Shown here: positions 21,350 through 28,969 of the stretch, piece by piece | Layout: each line of letters begins with the position of its first letter | How positions within the stretch are numbered: position 1 is the first letter of the stretch | Assembly (NCBI RefSeq): GCF_948948975.1 | Contig: NZ_CARBVX010000013.1 | Location: forward strand, 1-59,466 | From: an uncultured Lactobacillus sp. | Lineage (GTDB): Bacteria > Bacillota > Bacilli > Lactobacillales > Lactobacillaceae | Reading direction: 5' to 3' | Length of the DNA: 59,466 bases | Translations under genes and position numbers: made by a program | The notes under the pieces: generated by a model | Told to the model about the DNA's origin: nothing | The model's input: only the letters and a program-made list of their open reading frames with translations | The model's database searches: none

Positions 21350-21793
21350 GTGCGTACTACCCCATTAGCTAAAACTAGTGATATTAAACGTAAGTGGTAT
21401 GTTATCGATGCGACTGATGTTTCACTTGGTCGTTTATCAACTGCTGTAGCATCAATTTTAAGAGGTAAGAATAAGCCTCAATATACACCAAATGTTGATA
21501 CTGGTGATTATGTTATTGTTGTTAACGCAGCTAAATTGAAGTTGACTGGTAAAAAAGCAACTGATAAGATCTACTACCGCCACTCAGATTACCGTGGTGG
21601 CTTAAGAGCTACTCCTGCCGGTGAATTATTAGCTAAGAACCCAGTAAGATTAGTTGAGTTATCTGTAAAAGGCATGTTGCCAAAGAATACTCTTGGTCAC
21701 CAAGAATTCATGAAGATGCATGTTTACGCTGGTGAAGACCACGAACACGCAGCACAAAAGCCTGAAAAGTTAGACATCAACGAATTAATCTAG
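21350..21793 (+). CDS. rplM: 50S ribosomal protein L13
   Basis: 147-residue early assembly protein. I choose GTG 21350 ([16 protein letters not shown]) behind ACGGAGG, which gives the standard length. A longer frame from 21317 would start inside the leader RNA and has no ribosome site. The signature region around [12 protein letters not shown] is intact. Confidence 0.96.
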   Translation: MRTTPLAKTSDIKRKWYVIDATDVSLGRLSTAVASILRGKNKPQYTPNVDTGDYVIVVNAAKLKLTGKKATDKIYYRHSDYRGGLRATPAGELLAKNPVRLVELSVKGMLPKNTLGHQEFMKMHVYAGEDHEHAAQKPEKLDINELI

Positions 21794-21806
21794 GAGGTTT
21801 TAAATA

Positions 21807-22202
21807 ATGGCACAACAAGCAGCTTACGCTGGAACTGGTCGTCGTAAAGATTCTGTTGCCCGCGTACGTTTAGTACCAGGTAACGGTCAAATTACCATTA
21901 ACAAAGAAGACGTAACTAAGTACATTCCATACCCTAACTTGGTTCAAGATATGAAGCAACCATTAGCATTAACTGAAACTGAAGGTCAATACGACATTTT
22001 AGTTAACGTTAACGGTGGTGGTTTCTCAGGACAAGCTGGTGCAATTCGTTTAGGTATTGCACGTGCACTTCTTGAAGTTGACCCAGATTTCCGTGGTCCT
22101 CTTAAGAAGGCTGGCATGTTAACTCGTGACCCAAGAATGAAGGAAAGAAAGAAGCCAGGTTTGAAGAAAGCCCGCAAAGCTTCACAATTCTCAAAGCGTT
22201 AA
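21807..22202 (+). CDS. rpsI: 30S ribosomal protein S9
   Basis: 131-residue protein whose basic tail ([12 protein letters not shown]) reaches the P-site tRNA anticodon. [19 protein letters not shown] is the family signature. It is co-transcribed with rplM, and a terminator follows. Confidence 0.98.
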   Translation: MAQQAAYAGTGRRKDSVARVRLVPGNGQITINKEDVTKYIPYPNLVQDMKQPLALTETEGQYDILVNVNGGGFSGQAGAIRLGIARALLEVDPDFRGPLKKAGMLTRDPRMKERKKPGLKKARKASQFSKR

Positions 22203-22224
22203 TATTTATATTACGTTTTATGCA

Positions 22225-22256
22225 AAAGACATCTCGAAAGGGATGTCTTTTTTGTT
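22225..22256 (+). terminator. Rho-independent terminator after rpsI
   Basis: AAAAGACATC (22225-22234) pairs with GATGTCTTTT (22243-22252), followed by T. It ends the rplM-rpsI operon. Confidence 0.93.
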
Positions 22257-22480
22257 GGGAAAAATTAAGTAAGTATCAGTGTTTTTTATCTTAAAAAGAC
22301 TACTTCTATTGAAAATACGTTGGGATAACAGACAGTGACATGACCTATACCTAGTTTAAGTAATAGAATCTTTAATATTATTTTGAAATTTGATACCATC
22401 CTTAAATGAGAATATAAATAATCAATTGTATTATTCGAATTGAATTTAAAAGGTTTAAGATGTGTATTATCTCTTTTTGC
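22257..22480. other. Non-coding gap, possible degenerate coding remnant
   Basis: AT-rich gap between the convergent rpsI and sirtuin-like genes. A reverse frame of 78 codons (22286-22522) can be read from a TTG with no ribosome site, and it runs through the terminator hairpin, so I do not call it a gene. It could be the decayed tail of a mobile element, but I recognise no transposase motif. Confidence 0.3.
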
Positions 22481-22526
22481 ATTAAAAAATCCTGTTGACA
22501 GAATATCAAGGATATTCAACAACAGG
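22481..22526 (-). terminator. Terminator of the YhgE-reductase-sirtuin operon
   Basis: On the reverse strand CCTGTTG...GAATATC / GATATTC...CAACAGG forms a long stem followed by ATTTTTT. The outer arm is identical to the start of the terminator at 43190-43232. Confidence 0.85.
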
Positions 22527-22567
22527 AAAATGTGTAGAAGTGGTTTTTAGCTTGCGTATAATATTAT

Positions 22568-23263
22568 TTATAATTTTTTGAAGACATTATCGGCTTCATC
22601 TTTTATATTTAGTGTAGCAATGTTATCAAATTGAGTTACTTGAGGATTTATTTGAATAATAGGGGTTGAGGGAGATAAATTATTCAAGTAGTAACTATAG
22701 TTTCCTTTAGAGCCAACAATTAGTACTAACTCAGCTTTTGTCATCCATTGTTTAGCTTGGGTCATTGCCTCTTCATATACACCAACATGAGAATAAACGG
22801 GAAAGGATAACATTAAGCCATTGCATTTTGAGCATCGGGGTGCATGCCCATTGTTCCAAATTTCAATATTATCATTATGATGTCCGCATTGAGAGCATTT
22901 GTTGATTGCATATGAGCCTTGAATTTCTGCTACTTGTGTTGAGCCAGCTAAAGAATGTAGATGATCAATATTGGTAGTAATTGTACCTTGTATTAATCCG
23001 TCTTTTTCTAAACTGGAAATTTTACGATGAGTTAGAGAAGGTCCCTTTTCGAAAATTCCTTTTAAAAATGATTTATGTAACAAATTGTAAGAACGTTCGG
23101 GATGCATCTGAACGAGGGGAGCTAAAGAAGTTTCGATAGTATTTAAGACATTCATCTTTTCCATATCTGCAATTCCGCAACTATTGGAAATTCCAGCTCC
23201 TGTGATAACTACTGTGAATTTACTTTCTGATAACATCTCCTTTAATTTTTGTACGTTGTTCAT
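22568..23263 (-). CDS. Sirtuin-like (Sir2 family) protein with altered active site
   Basis: 231 residues from ATG 23263, which has AGGAGG eight bases upstream; an earlier in-frame start would lie inside the preceding gene. Sir2-fold hallmarks are GAGIS (22-26), TTNIDHLHSLAG (96-107) and a zinc tetrad (C123, C126, C144, C147). Canonical sirtuins deacylate lysines using NAD+. Here the catalytic histidine of the ExHG motif is replaced (EIQG, Gln115), and the NAD-binding GIPDFR reads GIADME. The late FGE segment is also not recognisable. It may be a different NAD+-using enzyme or a non-catalytic NAD/ADP-ribose binder. Last gene of a three-gene operon. Confidence 0.8.
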   Translation of the reverse strand: MNNVQKLKEMLSESKFTVVITGAGISNSCGIADMEKMNVLNTIETSLAPLVQMHPERSYNLLHKSFLKGIFEKGPSLTHRKISSLEKDGLIQGTITTNIDHLHSLAGSTQVAEIQGSYAINKCSQCGHHNDNIEIWNNGHAPRCSKCNGLMLSFPVYSHVGVYEEAMTQAKQWMTKAELVLIVGSKGNYSYYLNNLSPSTPIIQINPQVTQFDNIATLNIKDEADNVFKKL

Positions 23264-23265
23264 TT

Positions 23266-23910
23266 TCAGTCCTCCTGTTTTGAACACATAATTAATTTTT
23301 GTTTATAACTTGATTTTTTGTTTAATTGATCTAACATGACGGCAGCCACATCGGCTCGGTTAGTTTTAGGAGCACCAGGCATCTTATATCCAGACGCTGC
23401 ATTTTTTACTAAAGGATGAGAAGTTTTATCTCCATTAAATAAGGGACCTGGATAAATTAGAGTCCAATTCAAATTAGAATGGATAAGATATTGTTCTCCT
23501 TTTTCATGATCGGCTTGGTTTCCTTTTAGAAAAGTTTTGACACCCATTTTGTAGGGATAAGAGACATTATTAATTGTATCTCCAGTTCCTAGACTAGATA
23601 GACTAATAATTCGAGATATGTTTGTATGTTGCATGCTTTTAATAAGATTAGGCATTAGACTTTCAAACAAATTAGCTGAACTGTCATTTACGGGATTGCC
23701 GAGAGTTACTAAAACAGCATCACAAGAAGCTAAGGCGTGTTCCATTTTTGATGTTTCGTTGAGATTGCCTTGAATAACTTTGAGATTATCCTGTGGTACT
23801 AATTTTTGTGGTGAACGTACATATGCTACTATTTCATATCCACGTTCCGTTGCTTGTTTAATTAATTCTTTTCCAGTTCGGCCAGTGGCCCCTAAGATGA
23901 ACAGTTTCAT
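23266..23910 (-). CDS. NAD(P)-binding atypical SDR / NmrA-like protein
   Basis: 214-residue Rossmann protein with the dinucleotide-binding glycine motif GATGRTG (7-13) and a YxxxK-free layout typical of atypical short-chain dehydrogenases (YwnB/NmrA-like). These act as flavin or quinone reductases or as redox sensors; the substrate here is unknown. Its ATG overlaps the upstream stop by one base, and the next gene's ribosome site lies inside its end. It is therefore tightly coupled to both neighbours. Confidence 0.8.
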   Translation of the reverse strand: MKLFILGATGRTGKELIKQATERGYEIVAYVRSPQKLVPQDNLKVIQGNLNETSKMEHALASCDAVLVTLGNPVNDSSANLFESLMPNLIKSMQHTNISRIISLSSLGTGDTINNVSYPYKMGVKTFLKGNQADHEKGEQYLIHSNLNWTLIYPGPLFNGDKTSHPLVKNAASGYKMPGAPKTNRADVAAVMLDQLNKKSSYKQKLIMCSKQED

Positions 23911-25049
23911 TAAGCATCGACTTCCTTTTTCTTATCTTTTTTAAATTGAGCACTTATTACTAAAATTAGTCCAACGATTATAGTGTAAATTAACCCCATA
24001 ATTATTGACTGAGAAGGTGAGTTGTTAAAGTACATAATACTTTTGACACCTCTATACATGTAGGACATAGGTAACCAATTAGACAGTGTACTGTAAAAGT
24101 CATTTAATGATTCAGGTATAGCAGTTAACAATGGAGCAGCGAAGAATAGAAGTAACATAAAAACTGGAATTGAAATTAATCCTACCCAAGACTCTACGCC
24201 GTTAATAAAAATAATGAACGAGAATGCGCATAGTGATAGGAATAAACCAAGTAAGGTAAAATTAGGAATAGTTACATTAAGAATTGTGGATTGTAGATAT
24301 ATCACTCCATATCCAATTACAAAGGATGAAATAATTGCAGAAAGTAGCTGAACTCCTAAAGCACTAAATTTTTCTCGAAGAGATTTAAATTTAATCTTTG
24401 AAAAGGCAAATCCAAGAAGCATTGAGGTTCCTAAACATCCTAGCCAAACAGATTGGAAGAAATGGGCGCCCCCATTTGCTAAATCACCGGTTTTATTAAT
24501 TTTTTCTGTTTCTATAGTTAGTGGATTAGTTAAATTGGAAGCCATTTCTGCTGGTATGGCAGGCATTTTTTTAGATAAAGTTTGTAGTAGTTGCTTGCCT
24601 AAGGCAGTGCTAATTTGATGGGTCATTTCAGTTAAGGCTGTATTTACTTGTGTCGTAATGGTAGTTCCCATACCCTGATTAATGATGATTTTTAATTTAG
24701 CTTTTTTGGGGTTAGGGGTCATTAGACTTTGAAGATTAGAGGAAAAATTTTTGGGAATAACAATTGCTCCATAATATTTTTCTTTATTCATTTCTTTTAA
24801 CAAATCTTCTTGAGAATTAAAAACTGTCCATTTAATACTCATTTTAGAAGAGTTAGATGAATTTTTGGTTGTTATTTGCTTAGTTAAATTTTTTCCAGTA
24901 GTACCTTGATCTTCGTTAACTATAGCAATAGGTAAATCATTAACCTTCATATGAGTTGAAGGAATTGCTGTAATTGAAAAGTATGCTCCAATAAATAAAG
25001 CAACTAGGATGGGTAACCAGACAAATTTATTCTTTAATAGTTTAAACAT
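23910..25049 (-). CDS. YhgE/Pip-type ABC-2 family membrane protein
   Basis: 379 residues. One N-terminal membrane helix (about 11-31) is followed by a large extracellular domain with the YhgE/Pip hallmark LPIAIVNEDQGT. About five more membrane helices lie from residue 195, and the tail is lysine-rich. Relatives export small molecules without their own ATPase or serve as phage receptors. No ATPase gene is adjacent. First gene of the operon, divergent from a TetR regulator, an arrangement common for efflux functions. The exported compound is unknown. Confidence 0.8.
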   Translation of the reverse strand: MFKLLKNKFVWLPILVALFIGAYFSITAIPSTHMKVNDLPIAIVNEDQGTTGKNLTKQITTKNSSNSSKMSIKWTVFNSQEDLLKEMNKEKYYGAIVIPKNFSSNLQSLMTPNPKKAKLKIIINQGMGTTITTQVNTALTEMTHQISTALGKQLLQTLSKKMPAIPAEMASNLTNPLTIETEKINKTGDLANGGAHFFQSVWLGCLGTSMLLGFAFSKIKFKSLREKFSALGVQLLSAIISSFVIGYGVIYLQSTILNVTIPNFTLLGLFLSLCAFSFIIFINGVESWVGLISIPVFMLLLFFAAPLLTAIPESLNDFYSTLSNWLPMSYMYRGVKSIMYFNNSPSQSIIMGLIYTIIVGLILVISAQFKKDKKKEVDA

Positions 25050-25139
25050 ATATACATCCCTTTCAATATTAAGATTACAAATATTCTAAGAAAAATAGGG
25101 ATATAATAAAACTACAAAAAGTAACAAGGTGTTGCATTG
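25050..25139. promoter_or_regulatory. Divergent control region, TetR gene and YhgE operon
   Basis: 90 bp shared by two divergent transcripts. A consensus TATAAT lies at 25102-25107 facing the TetR gene; no convincing -35 is seen. It is the natural place for the TetR operator, but I could not pick out a clean palindrome. Confidence 0.4.
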
Positions 25140-25730
25140 ATGAAAAACAATAAAACTAATGACAAAATTGAGAATGCTTTATTATCGCTTTTACAAGTAA
25201 AGGATATTAATCAGGTAACTATAAAGGAGATTGCTCAGAAAGCAAATGTAAATCGTGTCACGATATATCGTCATTATAATGATAAATGGGACATATTAGA
25301 AAAGATCGAAGAAAAATTTCTTCATAAGCTTGACGTTCCACATTCTAAAATGATCCTTAATCTCCAGCTAAAAACTCAAAGTACAACTGAATCTCCGGAC
25401 TTAACAGCACTAACAGATTTTTTAAAAGTTTTTCAAGAAAACTTTTCCTTGCTTCATATTTTGATGGGTACAAATGCCAATTTGGGTTTTACTAACAAGC
25501 TTATGACCTATTTGATTAACTTAGAGATAAAGTCTCATCCTTATACCCTTCTTCATATGCCTAAAGATAAACAGGAAATGTTTTCTTATTACAGTATTTC
25601 TGCATTGATAGGAGTAATTCAGTACTGGAGAAAACATCCGAAATACTCGGCTCTCCAAATAGCAAATTTTTTCTTTGAAGCTCGAGTAGGGGCTATAAAA
25701 GAACTAGAAGATAATAATTTATCTTTATAA
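25140..25730 (+). CDS. TetR/AcrR-family transcriptional regulator
   Basis: 196 residues. The N-terminal helix-turn-helix (about residues 24-45) contains TIKEIAQKANVNRVTIYRHY, the TetR recognition helix. The C-terminal ligand domain resembles the TetR_C group found with YhgE-type proteins. The start is ATG 25140, seven bases after AAGGTG; an adjacent TTG (25137) is possible. It probably represses the divergent operon and is relieved by an unknown ligand. Confidence 0.85.
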   Translation: MKNNKTNDKIENALLSLLQVKDINQVTIKEIAQKANVNRVTIYRHYNDKWDILEKIEEKFLHKLDVPHSKMILNLQLKTQSTTESPDLTALTDFLKVFQENFSLLHILMGTNANLGFTNKLMTYLINLEIKSHPYTLLHMPKDKQEMFSYYSISALIGVIQYWRKHPKYSALQIANFFFEARVGAIKELEDNNLSL

Positions 25731-25873
25731 TTGAGATGTAGTAATTGGAAGAATAACTCTCTAATACCCCAATAACTAAAACCGTATATTTAAACTAACA
25801 TTAAGGATTTCTAAAGGTTTTGAACTATAATAATATAGAAAGTTAATCTTAAGAAAGGTTATATATTATTTAT

Positions 25874-26740
25874 ATGAAATACTTAATTACAGGAGCAACG
25901 GGCAATTTAGGAGAAAAAGTTACTCGTTGGCTTAGAACAATGACTTCGGAAAATAACATCCGAGTTGGAATTCATAATTTAAAAAAGGCTGATAAGTTTA
26001 GTGACTTAGCTGTGGAAAAAGTAAAACTAGACTATTTTGATTTGGATACGTTAGAAAAAGCTGTTGGCGGAATTGATCTTGTTGTTTACATTCCAAGCAT
26101 TACTTATAATTTACAAAAAAGAATTACAGAATTTGAGAATATACTTCAAGTGGTAAAAAAGGCAAAAACTAAATTAATTTTTGTAAGTTTTTTCGCAGAT
26201 CAAGAAAATAATCCATTCGTTATGTCACCATTTTATGCATATGTTCCGAGAAGACTTGCTAGCTCAGGAATTGAATACAGTATTATAAAAAATAGTTTGT
26301 ATGCGGATCCACTGGTGCCATATCTAGAAGAACTAATTGAACGTAAAAATATTATTTATCCAGTCGGAGCAGAACCACTATCCTTTATTACAAGAAATGA
26401 TAGTGCTCATGCAATTGCTTGTTTAGCTATGCAGCCAGTAATGCGAGATCAAGGTCAAACTTATCTATTAAGTATGGATAAAAATTATAATATGGTTGAA
26501 TTATCATATATTATGTCTCGGATCACTGACCATAAAATTGGCTATACACCTGTAACAACGGGTGAATTTGCAAAGATTTATGCTGCTGAAGGCGATGGAA
26601 AAGAACTTGCATCGATGTATGCAGGCGGAGCTAAGGGACTTCTTAGTGCAACATCTGATGACTTTCATCGCTTAACGGGTAGAGAACCAGAAGAAATGGA
26701 ACATTTTTTAAGAAATGGCTATCAAATTGCACGTTTATAA
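25874..26740 (+). CDS. NmrA-family NAD(P)-binding protein
   Basis: 288-residue Rossmann protein with TGATGNLGEKV (6-16). Its layout is that of NmrA/quinone-oxidoreductase-2-like proteins, which use NAD(P)H to reduce quinones or sense redox state. It stands alone, preceded by TATAAT (25826-25831) and AAGAAAGG. It resembles the reductase at 23266-23910 in type but is a separate family member. Confidence 0.8.
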   Translation: MKYLITGATGNLGEKVTRWLRTMTSENNIRVGIHNLKKADKFSDLAVEKVKLDYFDLDTLEKAVGGIDLVVYIPSITYNLQKRITEFENILQVVKKAKTKLIFVSFFADQENNPFVMSPFYAYVPRRLASSGIEYSIIKNSLYADPLVPYLEELIERKNIIYPVGAEPLSFITRNDSAHAIACLAMQPVMRDQGQTYLLSMDKNYNMVELSYIMSRITDHKIGYTPVTTGEFAKIYAAEGDGKELASMYAGGAKGLLSATSDDFHRLTGREPEEMEHFLRNGYQIARL

Positions 26741-26750
26741 GATAAATTAG

Positions 26751-26778
26751 TTTAATTAAAAATAAAACGTGTTATACT
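26751..26778 (+). promoter_or_regulatory. Promoter of a candidate small RNA
   Basis: TATACT (26773-26778) with an extended TG (26770-26771), and TTTAAT (26751-26756) 16 bp upstream. There is no gene downstream on this strand before the terminator at 26934. Confidence 0.55.
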
Positions 26779-26784
26779 AAATAT

Positions 26785-26968
26785 AGTAAGTGCTTAGAGA
26801 AAAATTAATTGTAATTAAGTGTAGTGCAATGCTGAGACAAGACCGTAAGCTTGCTATTATTAACTACACACGCTTTTAATTTAAGGGATAAATTAAAAGT
26901 TTTTAGCTTATATTTTAGCTGTTATATACGAAGAAAAGAGATCAGATATGGCACCTGATCTCTTTTTT
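26785..26968 (+). ncRNA. Candidate small non-coding RNA, about 185 nt
   Basis: A 245-bp gap between convergent genes holds a promoter, structured sequence and a strong terminator, so it looks like an independent RNA gene. Visible stems are GTGTAGT/ACTACAC (26820-26826 with 26872-26878, approximate) and CTTTTAATTT/AAATTAAAAG (about 26873-26899), then the terminator arm. It is not SRP RNA, tmRNA or RNase P RNA by any motif I know. The size would suit a 6S-type RNA, but I cannot show that. The only small frame inside (16 codons from ATG 26829) has no ribosome site. Confidence 0.55.
26934..26968. terminator. Strong bidirectional terminator
   Basis: AAAAGAGATCAG (26934-26945) and CTGATCTCTTTT (26955-26966) form a 12-bp perfect stem with T-rich sequence on both sides. 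It can end the candidate RNA on the forward strand and the DJ-1/PfpI gene on the reverse strand. Confidence 0.9.
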
Positions 26969-26985
26969 CGATATTAGATTTTTAA

Positions 26986-27570
26986 TTAAAGGCTTTGATC
27001 GATATTTTTAGCTAAATAATCATAGAGCATTGCTTTTTCTAGTTCTTTGGTATCATATCCCAAAGTACGGGCTATAGTATAAGCGTATGCCCAGGCTGTA
27101 GCGGGTCCACGACTCGTTATAATTTTGTGTTCTTTATCTACAACAGTAATCTCAGTGCTAAAGTGGCCGTTTGGACATTCTTTTTCAATTTCCTTTTCAA
27201 AGCCTGGATAACAGGTGTAGTCGGCTCCTTCTAGCAAGCCATAGTGACCTAAAGCAATCGGAGCAGCACACATTGCGGCATTCCATTTGCCTTCTTTATT
27301 TCTTTGAATCATAAGCTTAGCTAGTTTTTCATTATTTCTAAGGTTTAAAGCTCCAGTTCTTCCACCTGGAAAAGCTACTAAGTCATACTCTAAAAGTGAA
27401 TCATCCACAACTTTATCACAGGTTAGTAAGATATGATGGTCTCCATTAATTTCTTTTTTATCAAGACCGACCATGTCACAATCAATATTTAAACGACGTA
27501 GTACATCAACGACACTAAGTCCTTCAACTTCTTCACACCCATCTGCGAAGACAACAGCAACTTTTGTCAT
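26986..27570 (-). CDS. DJ-1/PfpI family protein (YajL-like)
   Basis: 194 residues. The nucleophile-elbow cysteine is Cys101 in AMCAAP (99-104), with the partner acidic residue in GCEEVEG (11-17) and the SRGPATA motif that marks the DJ-1/YajL/ThiJ branch. Such proteins act in oxidative and carbonyl stress defence; glyoxalase or deglycase activity is debated. Monocistronic, with a good AGGAGG and a -10-like TATAGT upstream on the reverse strand. Confidence 0.88.
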   Translation of the reverse strand: MTKVAVVFADGCEEVEGLSVVDVLRRLNIDCDMVGLDKKEINGDHHILLTCDKVVDDSLLEYDLVAFPGGRTGALNLRNNEKLAKLMIQRNKEGKWNAAMCAAPIALGHYGLLEGADYTCYPGFEKEIEKECPNGHFSTEITVVDKEHKIITSRGPATAWAYAYTIARTLGYDTKELEKAMLYDYLAKNIDQSL

Positions 27571-27754
27571 AAAAAAGTCCTCCTTTTTATTAAAGTACTA
27601 TACAACTTTTATTTTAACCCATTAAAATAGTATTTTTTAATTTAAAGATTAAAAAAATAAACTTAAAATTGCGTATATAACTATAGATAAAACTAAGATA
27701 TGTTGTACTAAGAACTTTGTGAAACACTAAATGTAGTACTGCTTTGGAAAATAC

Positions 27755-27782
27755 TTGAATTACCGCAATATTCTGGTAACAT
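27755..27782 (+). promoter_or_regulatory. Promoter of the histidine phosphatase gene
   Basis: TTGAAT (27755-27760) and TAACAT (27777-27782), 16 bp apart, with an extended -10 TG. The start codon follows about 50 bases downstream. Confidence 0.45.
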
Positions 27783-27833
27783 TGAGATAATTGAAATAAA
27801 ATTTGTGAAACAATTTAAGAAAAGAGGGTAAAA

Positions 27834-28523
27834 ATGGCTACTGAAGTTTATTTAGTAAGACATGGGGAAACAATGTTTAATCAGTTGAATAAAGTTCAAG
27901 GTTGGGCGGATTCTCCACTAACTGTAAAAGGAATTAATGACCTAAAAGTAACAGCATCTAATTTATCTCAGGTTCATTTTGATAACATGTATAGTTCTGA
28001 CTTAAAGCGAGCCATTGATACAGTTCACTTAATTGCAGATACAAATGAAGTTTCTGAGATTGGTAAAATAAAAAAGCTACCGGCATTTCGTGAAGTGTTC
28101 TTCGGTACTTTTGAAGGTGACGATATTGACGAAACTTGGGAAAAAGTTGCTGTCGCTGGAGGGATGAAGCCCACAAATGATGTGGTAAAAATCATTCAAA
28201 CATTAGGGATTCATGACTTTCGTGAAGCAACTAAAAAGGCTGATCCACGCCATTTAGCAGAAGATGCAGAAGCTCTTGATAATCGAATGGATCAAGCAAT
28301 TAGTCAACTAGCTGAAGAAACAAAAGGTCTAGGACGAGTTTTAATTGTATCTCACGGAGATTTTATTAAGACTTTGGGAATTAAATACTGGGATCAAACT
28401 ACGCATGATCACGATATTCCGTTTCCAGATAATGGCAGTGTAACGCGTGGAATAATTGATGATAATGGAAAATTTAAAATAATTAATTACGGTGTAAAAA
28501 ACACTGACATTCCAAATTTATAA
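27834..28523 (+). CDS. Histidine phosphatase family protein (phosphoglycerate mutase-like)
   Basis: 229 residues with the phosphohistidine motif LVRHGET (catalytic His10) and the second histidine in VSHGDFIKTLG. The spacing and FREVFFGTFEGD segment fit the broad-specificity phosphatase (GpmB/PhoE-like) branch rather than glycolytic GpmA. The substrate is unknown. Monocistronic; a terminator follows. Confidence 0.87.
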   Translation: MATEVYLVRHGETMFNQLNKVQGWADSPLTVKGINDLKVTASNLSQVHFDNMYSSDLKRAIDTVHLIADTNEVSEIGKIKKLPAFREVFFGTFEGDDIDETWEKVAVAGGMKPTNDVVKIIQTLGIHDFREATKKADPRHLAEDAEALDNRMDQAISQLAEETKGLGRVLIVSHGDFIKTLGIKYWDQTTHDHDIPFPDNGSVTRGIIDDNGKFKIINYGVKNTDIPNL

Positions 28524-28552
28524 GATGTAGCTATCAAAGCTGCATCTTTTTT
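28522..28552 (+). terminator. Terminator after the histidine phosphatase
   Basis: AAGATGTAGC (28522-28531) pairs with GCTGCATCTT (one G-T), followed by T. It overlaps the end of the convergent ArsR-type gene. Confidence 0.8.
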
Positions 28553-28877
28553 AGTATAAGTTTGTGGGATGTTCGTTTGCAGTATGTTCTACGTGCTCAA
28601 TCATGGCATCAATCATTGATAAAACATCAGGATCATTTAAAAAATAAAAGACATGAGTTCCATGCTTATGATGTTTAACTAGATTATACTTTTCTAAAAT
28701 ACCTAATTGTTTTGATACAACAGGTTGTGCTAGTTCTAGAGTAGTCGCAATTGTCGAGACGTCGACTTCTGTTGAAGCATTGCGTAAAAAAAATAAGATG
28801 GAAATTCGTCTGCTATTGCTTAAAACTTTATATATTTTAGCTGCTTCGTTAACTAGATTGGTATCTAATTGTGTCAT
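28551..28877 (-). CDS. ArsR-family metal sensor (CzrA-like)
   Basis: 108 residues from ATG 28877, chosen because GAGGT lies eight bases upstream; an upstream TTG frame lacks one. The winged helix has recognition helix QPVVSKQLGIL (51-61). The C-terminal helix carries a metal site like CzrA's alpha-5 site: Asp82, Asp84 (His in CzrA), His95 and His98, with His103 nearby. Proteins of this type leave DNA when Zn(II) or Co(II) binds. It is divergent from a CDF exporter, its likely target. The Asp-for-His change could shift metal preference. Confidence 0.87.
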   Translation of the reverse strand: MTQLDTNLVNEAAKIYKVLSNSRRISILFFLRNASTEVDVSTIATTLELAQPVVSKQLGILEKYNLVKHHKHGTHVFYFLNDPDVLSMIDAMIEHVEHTANEHPTNLY

Positions 28878-28969
28878 TATTTGAAACCTCATTGACAATA
28901 TATCAAAAATGGAATATTATACTTTCTGCAATAAGTATACCAAATTCGATATATTTATGGAGAAAAAAT
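28878..28969. promoter_or_regulatory. Divergent operator region, metal sensor and CDF exporter
   Basis: 92 bp between the two start codons. A perfect inverted repeat AATATATC (28897-28904) / GATATATT (28948-28955) with 43 bp between arms is a candidate ArsR operator pair. TATAC-type -10 sequences lie between the arms. Confidence 0.4.

Noticed and set aside
22286..22522. Reverse frame of 78 codons
   Set aside because: TTG start without ribosome site; it runs through a terminator hairpin and shows no recognisable family. Kept only as a possible remnant.
26829..26879. 16-codon frame starting at ATG 26829
   Set aside because: No ribosome site, and the sequence folds into stems of the candidate small RNA.
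26820..26880. GCTGAGA similar to part of the TPP riboswitch
   Set aside because: The other conserved TPP elements (ACCC...GAACCTGA) are absent and no forward gene follows.
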